The notes under the pieces were generated by a model. That model made no database searches and was not told the DNA's origin. It saw nothing but the letters and a program-made list of their open reading frames with translations. From Gammaproteobacteria bacterium (GTDB taxonomy: Bacteria > Pseudomonadota > Gammaproteobacteria > Pseudomonadales > Pseudohongiellaceae), in assembly GCA_041395725.1 (NCBI GenBank), contig JAWKZW010000001.1, positions 2,914,001 to 2,978,000 on the forward strand: a stretch of DNA of 64,000 nucleotides. Direction: 5' to 3'. Positions 51,004 through 60,038 of this stretch are shown here, piece by piece. The translations under genes were made by a program, and so were the position numbers. Within the stretch, counting starts at the first letter, position 1. Every line of letters begins with the position of its first letter.

Positions 51004-52086
51004 GTGGTGGCAGACACTAGCCTGATGGACAAAGCCGGTGAAATCCGGCGTGGTGAAGAGCTGGATCTGGTAAAGCTGCAGGGGTATCTGCGCCCGATTC
51101 TGGGAGAACAGGTCGGCAGGCTTGAAATCAGGCAGTTCCCGGGCGGCTTTTCCAACCTTACTTATCTTATCAGCTGCGGAGATGAAAAATGGGTCCTCAG
51201 ACGCCCCCCGTTTGGGAGTAAAGTCAAATCTGCCCATGACATGTCCCGTGAGTATCGCATTCTCAGCGCGCTCAAAGATATTTACCCCTATGGCCCCAGG
51301 CCGGTTCATTTCTGTGATGATCATTCTGTAATCGGGTGCGATTTTTACCTGATGAATTATATCCAGGGTCTGGTTATACGCAGAGATTACCCTGAGGGCC
51401 TGGCGCTCGGCCCGGAACAGATTCGCCAGCAACTGCTCAATTTTTTCGATGTGCTCAGTGAGCTGCACTCCGTGGATCTTGTCGAAGCCGGCCTGCAGGA
51501 TTTTGGTCGCCCGGTGGGTTACGTCAAGCGCCAGGTTGAAGGCTGGATAAAGCGCTGGGAGGCCGCCGTCACGCCGGATACCGTAGCGATGGAGTCGGTC
51601 ATGCAGTGGCTGCTGGATAACATGCCGTCGGAGAGTGGTCTGGCCAGTGTGATACACAATGATTACAAACTGGACAATGTTATTTTCTCCCTCGAAGACC
51701 CGCTGCAGGTCATCGGCGTGCTGGACTGGGAAATGTCTACGGTAGGTGATCCCCTCATGGATCTGGGTTGCACGCTGGCTTACTGGGTACAGGAGAGTGA
51801 CCCGGAGTGGATGCGTGAGTATCGAACCATGCCAAGCGACACGCCCGGCGCTCCCACGCGGGCAGAGATCGTACAGCGATTCAGTCAGCGCACCGGCCTG
51901 TCGGTTGACAATTTCCCATTCTATTTCTGCTTTGGACAGTTCCGGCTCGCCGTTATAGGGCAACAGATCTACTATCGCTATTACCACGGTGTGACTCAGG
52001 ATCAGCGTTTCAGGATGATGGTTGAAAAGACTCGTATCCTCAAGCAGATGTGTGACCTGATTATCAGTGGCAAGGTCGCCAGCTAA
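51004..52086 (+). CDS. Aminoglycoside-phosphotransferase-like kinase (ACAD10/11-type APH domain)
   Basis: A 360-aa APH/choline-kinase fold protein. Visible are the N-lobe FPGGFSNLTYLISCGDEKWV, the ATP/Lys block VLRRPPFGSKVKSAHDMSRE, the catalytic loop VIHNDYKLDNVIFSLEDP and the metal Asp motif VLDWEMSTVGDPLMDLGCTL. In human ACAD10/11 and the Pseudomonas lva operon, such kinases phosphorylate the 4-hydroxyl of acyl-CoAs. The adjacent pair of acyl-CoA dehydrogenases fits that role. The start is GTG at 51004 or the next codon. Confidence 0.88.
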   Translation: MVADTSLMDKAGEIRRGEELDLVKLQGYLRPILGEQVGRLEIRQFPGGFSNLTYLISCGDEKWVLRRPPFGSKVKSAHDMSREYRILSALKDIYPYGPRPVHFCDDHSVIGCDFYLMNYIQGLVIRRDYPEGLALGPEQIRQQLLNFFDVLSELHSVDLVEAGLQDFGRPVGYVKRQVEGWIKRWEAAVTPDTVAMESVMQWLLDNMPSESGLASVIHNDYKLDNVIFSLEDPLQVIGVLDWEMSTVGDPLMDLGCTLAYWVQESDPEWMREYRTMPSDTPGAPTRAEIVQRFSQRTGLSVDNFPFYFCFGQFRLAVIGQQIYYRYYHGVTQDQRFRMMVEKTRILKQMCDLIISGKVAS

Positions 52087-52131
52087 GCCACCCGGGGCCC
52101 GGTCCGTTCGGCCTTGTCCGCCGTAAACTGA

Positions 52132-52179
52132 AAAGCCCCGCTGGAGACAGGTCTGAAGTCCTGTTTCCAGCGGGGCTTT
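52132..52179 (+). terminator. Strong terminator hairpin after the acyl-CoA operon
   Basis: A 20-bp stem (AAAGCCCCGCTGGAGACAGG with its near-perfect complement) has an 8-nt loop and ends GGGGCTTT. The T tract is short. Confidence 0.8.
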
Positions 52180-52340
52180 CGGCAGCTGTTGAATCTTCTT
52201 CTGGATGCCCTTTTCGGTCAGTTATTCCAGCCCCTGCCGCAGGGCTGGTGGAGGCCCTGCGACCGGCTGGCCGCCCCGTCGCGGGTTGCGCAGTTTATGC
52301 CAGTGGCAACTGCTGCCCCCTTGGACTCTGACGATCGCTA

Positions 52341-53387
52341 TCAATCTACCTTGAACTCATCGAGCACTTCCTGACGGCGGGCACCTGCCAGTATACCTGG
52401 CATCGCGTAGTTGCCCTCGTGGCAGGCATACTCATAAATCTGCCCGTCCAGAGCGTGGTAGCTCATCTCTGCAGTCCACGGTTGACGGTAGATGTTGTCA
52501 TCTTCAACGGTAAACTGGTAGACGATCTCGGTGTCGGAGTAGGGAGTGAAGCGTTCGACAATCCGGCCTTCTTTGGTGATGGGGATGGCGCTTTCACTCA
52601 GCTGCAGAGGCTTGATATTGACTGTTTCCACAATCAGCGAGCCGTCCTCGTACCAGCCGACAGAATCACCGAGCCAGGGTTCATGCACCTCGGGGCGCCG
52701 GTTGGCCCGGGCCTCCGCGGCATTGTCGAACAGGGGAATGACACGCGCCTCGTGCACCATTTCCACATGAATCACGACGTAGTCATCGGTCTGCACGAAC
52801 TGGTAGGAGCTGTTGTACAGCGTGCCCATCATGCCGGGTCCGGCGGTATTGCCAAATCCAATCAGGCAGCGCTCAGCCAGCGGGATAGCCTCAGGGCCGC
52901 GGGTGTCGCCGATGCCGGTCAGGTAGCGGGCGCCATAGTTGGCTCGCTGGAAGTCCAGTTTGGGGTCCTCGCGGCGGGGTATCTGGCCGTTGGGTGGGTC
53001 GATAACCAGTGAAGTGCGAAATTCACCCTTTACATAGGCCAGGGTCGCGCCCGGGTCGGTCCAGAACAGGTTATATCCCCGCAGGCCGAAATCCTGTGCT
53101 CCTGCCGGTGGCGCGCCGGTGGCTGTGTCAATTGCCGGCCCGGAGGCAACATTTTCTGCGGAAATTCCGGCAATCGACATGTTTGCCACGATCTGCTCCG
53201 CCTGCTCGGCAGTGACGACCAGGCTCTCTATACCACGAGGACGGGTAAGCGGCGTCCGGGATGCATTTGTCCAGGTTCCTTCCAGGTCCGGGATGGCCCC
53301 GCTCTGGGCGAACAGTGAGGTCGCCGCCAATGAGACTGACAGCCCCTGCAGTGTTGACTTTAGGGACAGTGTCTTCGGGTTTGACAT
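52341..53387 (-). CDS. Exported hypothetical protein
   Basis: A 348-aa protein with a signal peptide (LQGLSVSLAATSLFAQSGA) and a mainly beta mature part. Recognisable recurrent blocks are IPDLEGTWTNASRTPLTRPR, VIHVEMVHEARVIPLF, WLGDSVGWYEDGSLIVETVN and YEYACHEGNYAMPGILAGAR. The last is shared by a widespread uncharacterised family of exported proteins in proteobacteria and acidobacteria. No catalytic site is evident. AGGAG precedes the ATG. Confidence 0.78.
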   Translation of the reverse strand: MSNPKTLSLKSTLQGLSVSLAATSLFAQSGAIPDLEGTWTNASRTPLTRPRGIESLVVTAEQAEQIVANMSIAGISAENVASGPAIDTATGAPPAGAQDFGLRGYNLFWTDPGATLAYVKGEFRTSLVIDPPNGQIPRREDPKLDFQRANYGARYLTGIGDTRGPEAIPLAERCLIGFGNTAGPGMMGTLYNSSYQFVQTDDYVVIHVEMVHEARVIPLFDNAAEARANRRPEVHEPWLGDSVGWYEDGSLIVETVNIKPLQLSESAIPITKEGRIVERFTPYSDTEIVYQFTVEDDNIYRQPWTAEMSYHALDGQIYEYACHEGNYAMPGILAGARRQEVLDEFKVD

Positions 53388-53558
53388 GTCTGATCTCCTG
53401 AAAATAAAAGGTAACCGGTCAAAAGTATCCCTGTCGGTCGGCTTTGTAAAGGCCTGACCGGCGGCGGCGCAAGGCTGGGATCAGGAACCCCGGATTGCCA
53501 AGATCGGCTGTTGGCGGCCGAAAACCCATTAACCACACTGTGTTACGGAGTCTGGCCC

Positions 53559-54707
53559 ATGAAGGTCGCCCTGTTATCTACCTTTGGTCCGGAAGTCAGA
53601 GGTATCAGTTATTACAGCGATTGCCTGTTGCGGGCACTCAATGCGGTTGATGCTATCCAGGTTATGCCGGTGGACTACGCCAAGATCTACCCCGACTGGC
53701 TGCATCCGGCGCAAAAGTCCCCGCCGAAGCAGAACAATCTGCGGGTGCTCCATTATGCCCGGCCCTGGACCTGGAGTCTGAAGCGTTATCAGCCTGACCT
53801 GATCCATCTGCAGGCCTGGACCTTTGCCACGGCATTGATGCATCGACGGGTGCTCGGAGAGGCGAAGCGCTTGGGTATCCCGACCGTGCTGACCCTGCAC
53901 AATCCGGCAGCCCATGAAATGGCTGGCCTGCCCGCCTGGTTGCAAAACAGTTGTCTGAGGCTGGCCGATGCCCTGGTAATTCACGACGCCTGCGGCTTGA
54001 CGGCCATACCGTCACAATGGCGACCCAAGGTACACGTGATTCACCATGGCACAGAGTCCCTCGTATTATCTGACAGAGACTTGCAGGCAGCCGATCACAC
54101 ATCGCCCTACCTGCTGTATTTCGGCAACATCCGGCCTTACAAAGGGGTAGACCTCCTGTTGGCTGCCTGGCAGGACCTGGCTGCAGAGTATCCCCAGTTC
54201 CGACTGATCGTGGCGGGGCAGCTTTGGCAGGGAGAGACGTTGCTGTCGCGGGTGGTGGCACGGCTGTTGGGTACAGAAAAACACGGCCGGATTATTCGGC
54301 AGTTGCTGGATGATCCCGGGTTGCTCAATGTTGAATCCCGCCTAGGGTTTATTGCCGATGACGAACTGGACAGACTCATCCGGCAGGCCCGTTACGCTAT
54401 CTTTCCCTATCGCCGGTTTTCCGGGCACTCCGGCGCTGTCTCGCGTGCTGCCGCTCAGGGCGTGCCGGTTCTGGTCAGCGACGTCGGAGGCCTGGCATCT
54501 TTGGCAACGGGTAGGGAAAATGTTTTTCAGGCAGGCAATCAGGAGTCGTTGCGGGCACTGCTGCGCAGGAAGCTGGAATTGCCAGGCAGTAATCTGCCGG
54601 AACGCCGGTTGCAGCTGAGGAGGGCACAGGATATGAGTTGGAACCATGCCGCCAGCCTGCACACCAGCCTGTACGAGGAGTTACTCCGCGCTGCCAGAAA
54701 GAAATGA
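53559..54707 (+). CDS. Glycosyltransferase family 4
   Basis: A 382-aa GT-B glycosyltransferase. The N-terminal MKVALLSTFGPEVRGISYYS has the glycine-rich acceptor loop. The C-terminal half has LLYFGNIRPYKGVDLLLAAW, then FRLIVAGQLW and YAIFPYRRFSGHSGAVSRAA, the donor-binding E/SG-rich block of GT4. The ATG at 53559 follows CGGAG. No other glycan genes are adjacent, so product and acceptor are unknown. Confidence 0.88.
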   Translation: MKVALLSTFGPEVRGISYYSDCLLRALNAVDAIQVMPVDYAKIYPDWLHPAQKSPPKQNNLRVLHYARPWTWSLKRYQPDLIHLQAWTFATALMHRRVLGEAKRLGIPTVLTLHNPAAHEMAGLPAWLQNSCLRLADALVIHDACGLTAIPSQWRPKVHVIHHGTESLVLSDRDLQAADHTSPYLLYFGNIRPYKGVDLLLAAWQDLAAEYPQFRLIVAGQLWQGETLLSRVVARLLGTEKHGRIIRQLLDDPGLLNVESRLGFIADDELDRLIRQARYAIFPYRRFSGHSGAVSRAAAQGVPVLVSDVGGLASLATGRENVFQAGNQESLRALLRRKLELPGSNLPERRLQLRRAQDMSWNHAASLHTSLYEELLRAARKK

Positions 54708-54751
54708 CCGGCCGGGCGCCGGCATCGGTTTTCGCGCCGCGATAAAAATGG

Positions 54752-55567
54752 TCAGGGCGCTTGAAAAAGAAACTCTCTCAGGGCGTCGATCCGGTCGGTA
54801 CCTATCAGGTCAATACCTGCCTCATTCAATGCTCCCCAGACCGGCGGAATGTCCGGGGCATTCCAGAAGCGCAACTTGACTCCTTGCTCGCGGGCCAGTG
54901 CAACCAGGGACTTGAGTTGTTCCCGTTGCTCGGCTGGCATGGCATCGCCGCCCCGCCAGCTGAACACGTCGTCCCAGTTACCACTCACCATGGGCATGAA
55001 GTTTGGATCTATGGCGCCGCTGCTCAAATCTGACAGGCGACCATCGTAGCCCATGAACCGCTCTGCCTGGGACTCCATCAGTTCTCTCGGCCGGTTGCCG
55101 GACACGACTACCGTGACGGCGCCAGGCTCGACACCGTCAGGAGTAAAACGGGTCAGAAAGGGCTCATAGGGCGCCAGCGCTCTTTCCAGTTGCTGGTAGG
55201 TGGTGTCCGCCTCTGACTTGATGTCGATCAGCAGAATCAGGGGAGTGGTCGTTTCCGGGTATACCTGTCCGGCGCCACGCATAACAATCAGGCGCAGTGG
55301 TTCCAGATACAGGTTGCGCAGAGTTCGCCCACGCAGCAGGTCCTCGGGGTCGTGACCCACCCGCAGTTCATTGTCGGACAGGTAGATATCGGCTTCGACA
55401 CTGGCGAATCGCAGTTGCAGGGCGCTGAACAGCGGCCGGGGCCTGTCATAATCGTTGTGGGAATGAGCCGGCAGGGGAATTCCGGGCTGGGCGGATACCT
55501 GTGCAACGGGCAGACAAGAAAACAGTGCCAGGGTGATGACGAAGGCGCTAAATAGACGGCTGAACAT
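54752..55567 (-). CDS. Exported glycerophosphodiester phosphodiesterase/PI-PLC-like protein
   Basis: A 271-aa exported phosphodiesterase-fold protein with a signal peptide (FVITLALFSCLPVAQVSAQP). The catalytic TIM-barrel pieces are PLPAHSHNDYDRPRPLFSAL, ASVEADIYLSDNELRVGHD, LILLIDIKSEADTTYQQLER and the final GIDLIGTDRI. The 'AHSHNDY..VEAD..L..GHD' pattern fits the PI-PLC/GDPD superfamily. The start (55567, AAGGAG upstream) overlaps the end of the transporter gene by 20 bp, so both belong to one operon that could release and import glycerol phosphate. Confidence 0.82.
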   Translation of the reverse strand: MFSRLFSAFVITLALFSCLPVAQVSAQPGIPLPAHSHNDYDRPRPLFSALQLRFASVEADIYLSDNELRVGHDPEDLLRGRTLRNLYLEPLRLIVMRGAGQVYPETTTPLILLIDIKSEADTTYQQLERALAPYEPFLTRFTPDGVEPGAVTVVVSGNRPRELMESQAERFMGYDGRLSDLSSGAIDPNFMPMVSGNWDDVFSWRGGDAMPAEQREQLKSLVALAREQGVKLRFWNAPDIPPVWGALNEAGIDLIGTDRIDALREFLFQAP

Positions 55568-56915
55568 GAGTAGTCTCCTTGTTCTTGGTGGCAGCAATTC
55601 GCTGGAACTCCCTGCTCATGAAATACGCACTCAAGGTGGAAATAACGGAAAAACCGGTCAGGATCATAAAAACCTGTGACCAGCCAACATAATCTGACAG
55701 ATAGCCGGCGCTGAACGCTGCGATAGCGCCCCCGATATACCCCAGGCCGTCGATTATACCGGTGCACGACCCGGCCCCTTTAGGCCCGGCGATATCCAGG
55801 GTGAGGCAGCCGCTGCTCATGGAATAGGGCCCCAGCAGAAAGAAGCCGCTGGCCCCGAGGAAAACCATGATAAGCGCAAAATTGGGAGTTTCAGAATTGC
55901 TGAGTATGGTAATGAAACCCAGGCAGATCACCAGGCACAACAACATGATCCACATGGTTCTGGCACGATCCCCGTTGTCGGCATAGTGATCCGTGTACCA
56001 GCCTATAAAGACTGTTCCGATGACGCCCAGGAAAGGGAAAATTGCCGATTGCAGAATCGCTGCGCTGGCGCCCAGGCCAATGTCGAACAGAAACTTGGGA
56101 GTCCAGAAGAAAAACACTGAGCGCAGCAGGGTGGTTAAAAAACTGAAGACCAGCAGTTGCCGATAGATTGGCAGGCCTAACAGGGTCTTCAGGATGGTTT
56201 TTACACCCAGGTTTTCCTCGTCGCCATAATCTGCCAGCTGCTTCTTCCCGACCTCGCTTCGCCCGAATGTGACACCAGGAACCACGTCCCTCGGATCGGC
56301 TTTCGACGCCATTATGGACCAGAGCAGGATGCCGCTGACCACCAGGGCGGGATAGACAAAAAGACCCTGCCAGGCCACGCCAAGCGCAACCAGGAACCCG
56401 GCGAACAAGGTGGCGGCAACACCGCCAAACTGGAAGTTGACACTGATCAGCCCCATGACGGTACCGTTGCGTTCGGGGGGGTACCAGTTACCTATGGTCT
56501 TGGTCAGTCCGCCCCATCCCATGGACAGAAAGTAGCGGCAGAAACACCAGACTATAATGAATGCCGTGAGGCTGGAGGACAGCGCAAAAATCAGGTTCCA
56601 GAAGATGGCCCCGCCCATGCCGATCAGGAAAATACGTCGCCCCCCCATTTTGTCTGCCAGGGGGCCATTGATGAACTTACCGACGGCGTAAGCGATCTCC
56701 GAGAGCGAGGCGATAACACCCAGCTGCGTGTTTGAATAGCCGAATTCCTGTTCCAGCAGCGGAAACGCGGCTGACAGGTTGCCCCGACACAGGTAGTAGC
56801 CGACATAGCCGATCAGCATCACCCAGAAGGTGGAGATGCGCCAGCGTAACAGACGGCTGTGCTGTTCCTCGGTAACCGGCAGGAACTGGCCTTTTTCCTC
56901 GGTATAAAATATCAA
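55548..56915 (-). CDS. OPA-family organophosphate:phosphate antiporter (GlpT/UhpT-like)
   Basis: An MFS transporter of the organophosphate:Pi antiporter family with 12 membrane segments. The OPA hallmarks are GYVGYYLCRGNLSAAFPLLE, IAYAVGKFINGPLADKMGGR and MGWGGLTKTIGNWYPPERNG, where GlpT has similar residues at the substrate site. The start is uncertain: no ATG lies in a suitable place. A TTG near 56915 with GGAA upstream fits the family N-terminus; an open frame to 57119 adds non-conserved sequence. It leads the operon with the phosphodiesterase. Confidence 0.82.
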   Translation of the reverse strand: MIFYTEEKGQFLPVTEEQHSRLLRWRISTFWVMLIGYVGYYLCRGNLSAAFPLLEQEFGYSNTQLGVIASLSEIAYAVGKFINGPLADKMGGRRIFLIGMGGAIFWNLIFALSSSLTAFIIVWCFCRYFLSMGWGGLTKTIGNWYPPERNGTVMGLISVNFQFGGVAATLFAGFLVALGVAWQGLFVYPALVVSGILLWSIMASKADPRDVVPGVTFGRSEVGKKQLADYGDEENLGVKTILKTLLGLPIYRQLLVFSFLTTLLRSVFFFWTPKFLFDIGLGASAAILQSAIFPFLGVIGTVFIGWYTDHYADNGDRARTMWIMLLCLVICLGFITILSNSETPNFALIMVFLGASGFFLLGPYSMSSGCLTLDIAGPKGAGSCTGIIDGLGYIGGAIAAFSAGYLSDYVGWSQVFMILTGFSVISTLSAYFMSREFQRIAATKNKETTHVQPSI

Positions 56916-57349
56916 ACGCTGACTGTTCCGGTATGCCAGTTGTAGCTGGCGGGTGAGTAGGGCAACCAAGGCAGCAGGGCGATTACTTCGCTGCCATCGA
57001 GCGAACCCGAAGCATAAAAGCGGGTGTGGCAAATGTCCACACAATAAGGCGGTGGCGTTTGCCTGCCACGGCAGCGCCTTCGATTGAGGCGGTGCGGGCC
57101 AGTCCGCGGAGCACCACAAACTGTTCGCCAGAGACCGGCTGCTTCGAAGCAGTCCCTCCCATAATCAATACACCAAACACAGTTCCGTGCGCGGTTAAAA
57201 GACCAGGCCTGGGTCCGGGCTCACCTTGACCAGTCATCATCGATAACGTATTTTCGGCGTCGTTTTTTGGCGCCCGTTGCTGGTTCCGTCCCGGCATTCC
57301 GGATTGCAGCAGGCAGGGAGGGCAATGCACCCATTGGAGTCGCACTATC

Positions 57350-58138
57350 ATGACATACAAGGTAAACGAGCTTTTTTCCGTGGCCGGGAAGGTAGCCATC
57401 GTGACAGGCGGTTCCCGTGGCATCGGGAAAATGATTGCGCAGGGATTCGTTGAGAACGGCGTACGGACCTACATCACGGCTCGCAAAGCGCCGGCTTGTG
57501 AAGCCGCAGCCGAAGAATTGTCCCAGTGCGGGGAATGCATCCCGATACCGGTTGATCTGGCGACCAGCGAGGGGCGCAAAAAGTTTGTCGGTGAGTTCAA
57601 TGAACGTGAGGCGAAGCTGGATATTCTGGTGAATAACGCTGGCGCTGCCTGGGGTGCACCATTCGAGGAGTACCCGGAGTCCGGTTATGACAAGGTGATG
57701 GATATCAATGTGAAAGCGGTGTTCATGCTGACGCGGGATTTACTGCCGCTATTGCGCAAGGATGCCAGCCCGGCGAATCCCAGCCGGGTAATCAATATTG
57801 GCTCCATTGACGGGTTGCGGGTGTCCAGTACCGACAACTTTGCCTACGGTACCAGCAAGGCTGCGGTGCATTTCCTTACCCGGAATCTGGCCGTCAGACT
57901 TGCGCCACAGGGTGTCACCGTCAATGCCATTGCACCCGGGCCGTTCGAAAGTCAGATGATGGCTTATATGCTGGACAACTACCGTGACAGGATTGAGAGT
58001 GAGAATCCGCTGGGTCGTATAGGATGTCCCGAGGACATGGCCGGCCTGGCACTTTACCTGGCCTCCTACGCTGCCCGGTATATGACCGGCCAGGTGATTG
58101 CACTGGATGGCGGTCGTCACCTGGGAAGTCGCCAATGA
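57350..58138 (+). CDS. Short-chain dehydrogenase/reductase
   Basis: A 262-aa classical SDR. The NAD(P)-binding motif is VAIVTGGSRGIGKMIAQGF; NNAGAAWGAPFEEYP, Ser in VINIGSIDG, YGTSKAAVHFL (Tyr-Lys) and VNAIAPGPFES complete the catalytic set. The C-terminus YMTGQVIALDGGRH is typical of 3-oxoacyl-ACP reductase and gluconate dehydrogenase types. Monocistronic; substrate unknown. Confidence 0.9.
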   Translation: MTYKVNELFSVAGKVAIVTGGSRGIGKMIAQGFVENGVRTYITARKAPACEAAAEELSQCGECIPIPVDLATSEGRKKFVGEFNEREAKLDILVNNAGAAWGAPFEEYPESGYDKVMDINVKAVFMLTRDLLPLLRKDASPANPSRVINIGSIDGLRVSSTDNFAYGTSKAAVHFLTRNLAVRLAPQGVTVNAIAPGPFESQMMAYMLDNYRDRIESENPLGRIGCPEDMAGLALYLASYAARYMTGQVIALDGGRHLGSRQ

Positions 58139-58368
58139 GCTGTCGGCTGGAGTTGCGGTGAAGTCCTGTCATCTGACGCCAAACGGTTATCTTCCCGCCG
58201 GGCTGATTGTTACACTGGCGCTCAGTGCCTGAGATAGCGGGGTTCTGGGCATTAGCCGCAAAACCTCTTTGTTTCGTTCTACCCAGATGTTAACTTAGCG
58301 GGCAGATTTTTTCCGACGAAGTCCGACAATAACAATCCAGGCCTAACCAGAACCGGGTTCCCACTTTA

Positions 58369-59016
58369 ATGACAGCCTTGCATCAGAAAATCCTTCGCAC
58401 GACCGTGCTATGTGTCGCTTTTATCAGCGGTTTCTGCATCATGACTATTGAGTTGCTTGGCGGGAGGATTCTTTCGCCTTACTTCGGCAGCAGCGTGTAT
58501 GTGTGGGGAAGTATCATCACGGTGTTTATGCTGTCCCTGTCCTTCGGATACCTTGGCGGCGGCAGGCTTTCGATGCGCTCGCCCAATCCGGTTACCTATG
58601 CCCTGTTTTTCGTCATGGCAGCAGTGCTGGTCATGCCTATTGTGCTGTTTGCCGATGGCATCATGGAGCAGGTATTTCTGATAGTCGAAGATCCCCGGTA
58701 TGGCTCACTGCTGGCTTCTATGCTGCTGTTTTTCTTCCCTACGGTAGTTCTGGGCATGATTTCGCCTTACTCGATTCGTCTGCTGGTGCGTAACGAGGAT
58801 CACAGTGGTCACATTGCCGGGCAACTTTATTTTGTCTCCACGATTGGCAGTGCGCTTGGTACTCTGGGTACTTCCTTTTATTTCGTTCTTTGGTTCGATG
58901 TTAATTTTATCCTGTGGGGTGTGGTGCTGACGCTGAGTGCCGCCGGAGCCACAGTGCTGGGGGTGTATTACCTGCCACAGCGTTCCACGACAGGAGTTCA
59001 GCAATATGAGAGTTAA
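58369..59016 (+). CDS. Membrane half of a split MFS-like/spermidine-synthase-like protein
   Basis: A 215-aa, six-segment membrane protein like the N-terminal half of 'fused MFS/spermidine synthase' proteins. It shows AFISGFCIMTIELLGGRILS, PYFGSSVYVWGSIITVFML, FPTVVLGMISPYSIRLLV and AGQLYFVSTIGSALGTLGTS. Its stop lies 11 bases inside the start of the next gene, which carries the synthase half, so the fusion seen elsewhere is split here. Confidence 0.82.
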   Translation: MTALHQKILRTTVLCVAFISGFCIMTIELLGGRILSPYFGSSVYVWGSIITVFMLSLSFGYLGGGRLSMRSPNPVTYALFFVMAAVLVMPIVLFADGIMEQVFLIVEDPRYGSLLASMLLFFFPTVVLGMISPYSIRLLVRNEDHSGHIAGQLYFVSTIGSALGTLGTSFYFVLWFDVNFILWGVVLTLSAAGATVLGVYYLPQRSTTGVQQYES

Positions 59017-59941
59017 TGCAGATTACGACAAGGCTCTGCGAAGGGCGATCATCATAGTGGCGGCTTTAGTGGTGCTGCTGCTTATTCCGCTGCTTTTTTC
59101 CGTGTCGGTCAGTGCCGAGGTGATCCACGAAGAGCGTTCGCTTTACCGTGATATTACGGTTGTTCAGAATGGCCCCCGTCGTTGCCTGATCTTCAATATC
59201 CGAATCGGTGACCGTAATCAGACCTGTGTCGACGTGGATGAGCCGGAGAAACTGGTTTTCTCCTACACTCGCATGAGTTTTGCCGGATTGTTGCTGCAGC
59301 CACAACCAGAGCGGATTCTGGTGGCGGGGCTCGGCGGTGGCAGTATCCCCATGACTCTGGCCGACCTGTTCCCCGCTGCGCGCATTGATGTGGTGGAGAT
59401 TGACCAGGCGGTTTACAGTGTGGCTAAGGACTATTTCTTTTTCGAAGAGAACGACAACATGACTGTTGCCGTCATGGACGCGCGGGTTTTTGTGAAAAGA
59501 GCGGGGCTGGAAGGCCGGCAGTATGACTATATCGTCCTGGATGCATTCACTGGTGACTATATTCCCGAGCATCTGCTGACCAGGGAGTTTCTGGAAGAGG
59601 TTGCAGCAATTCTTGCGCCGGGCGGTGTCCTGGTGGCGAATACCTTTTCCACCAGCAGATTTTACGATCACGAGTCAGTCACTTATCAGGCGGTTTTCGG
59701 GGAGTTTTTCAATTTCAAACTGCCATCATCCGGGAACCGCATAATTATTACCGGCCTGGAGCCATTGCCAGAGCAGGGAGACCTGACCCAGCAGGCCAGG
59801 GCATTTTCGGAGCGTCTCAAAAAATATGACATTCCCATACTGGAATACCCGGCAAGACTGTCCACCACTGTGGATTGGGATATGAGCCGACGGGTTTTGA
59901 CTGATCAGTTCTCGCCAGCGAACCTGCTCAGGGCCAACTGA
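59006..59941 (+). CDS. Spermidine-synthase-like methyltransferase-fold protein, membrane-tethered
   Basis: A 311-aa protein with one N-terminal membrane segment (AIIIVAALVVLLLIPLLFSV) and a spermidine-synthase-like Rossmann domain. Motifs are RILVAGLGGGSIPMTLADLF, ARIDVVEIDQAVYSVAKDYF and YDYIVLDAFTGDYIPEHLLT. The GGG loop and acidic residues resemble PAPT enzymes, but the polyamine-binding segments are not clear. Overlaps the membrane half by 11 bp. Real aminopropyltransferase activity is not assured. Confidence 0.85.
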   Translation: MRVNADYDKALRRAIIIVAALVVLLLIPLLFSVSVSAEVIHEERSLYRDITVVQNGPRRCLIFNIRIGDRNQTCVDVDEPEKLVFSYTRMSFAGLLLQPQPERILVAGLGGGSIPMTLADLFPAARIDVVEIDQAVYSVAKDYFFFEENDNMTVAVMDARVFVKRAGLEGRQYDYIVLDAFTGDYIPEHLLTREFLEEVAAILAPGGVLVANTFSTSRFYDHESVTYQAVFGEFFNFKLPSSGNRIIITGLEPLPEQGDLTQQARAFSERLKKYDIPILEYPARLSTTVDWDMSRRVLTDQFSPANLLRAN

Positions 59942-60038
59942 GGGATTCACCTGCCGTATTTTTATTGGTGCTCCAACCAGAGCCTGCCTGTCGAGCTACT
60001 GGGAACCAAGAGATGATAACAAGCATCAGGAGTAGGGT

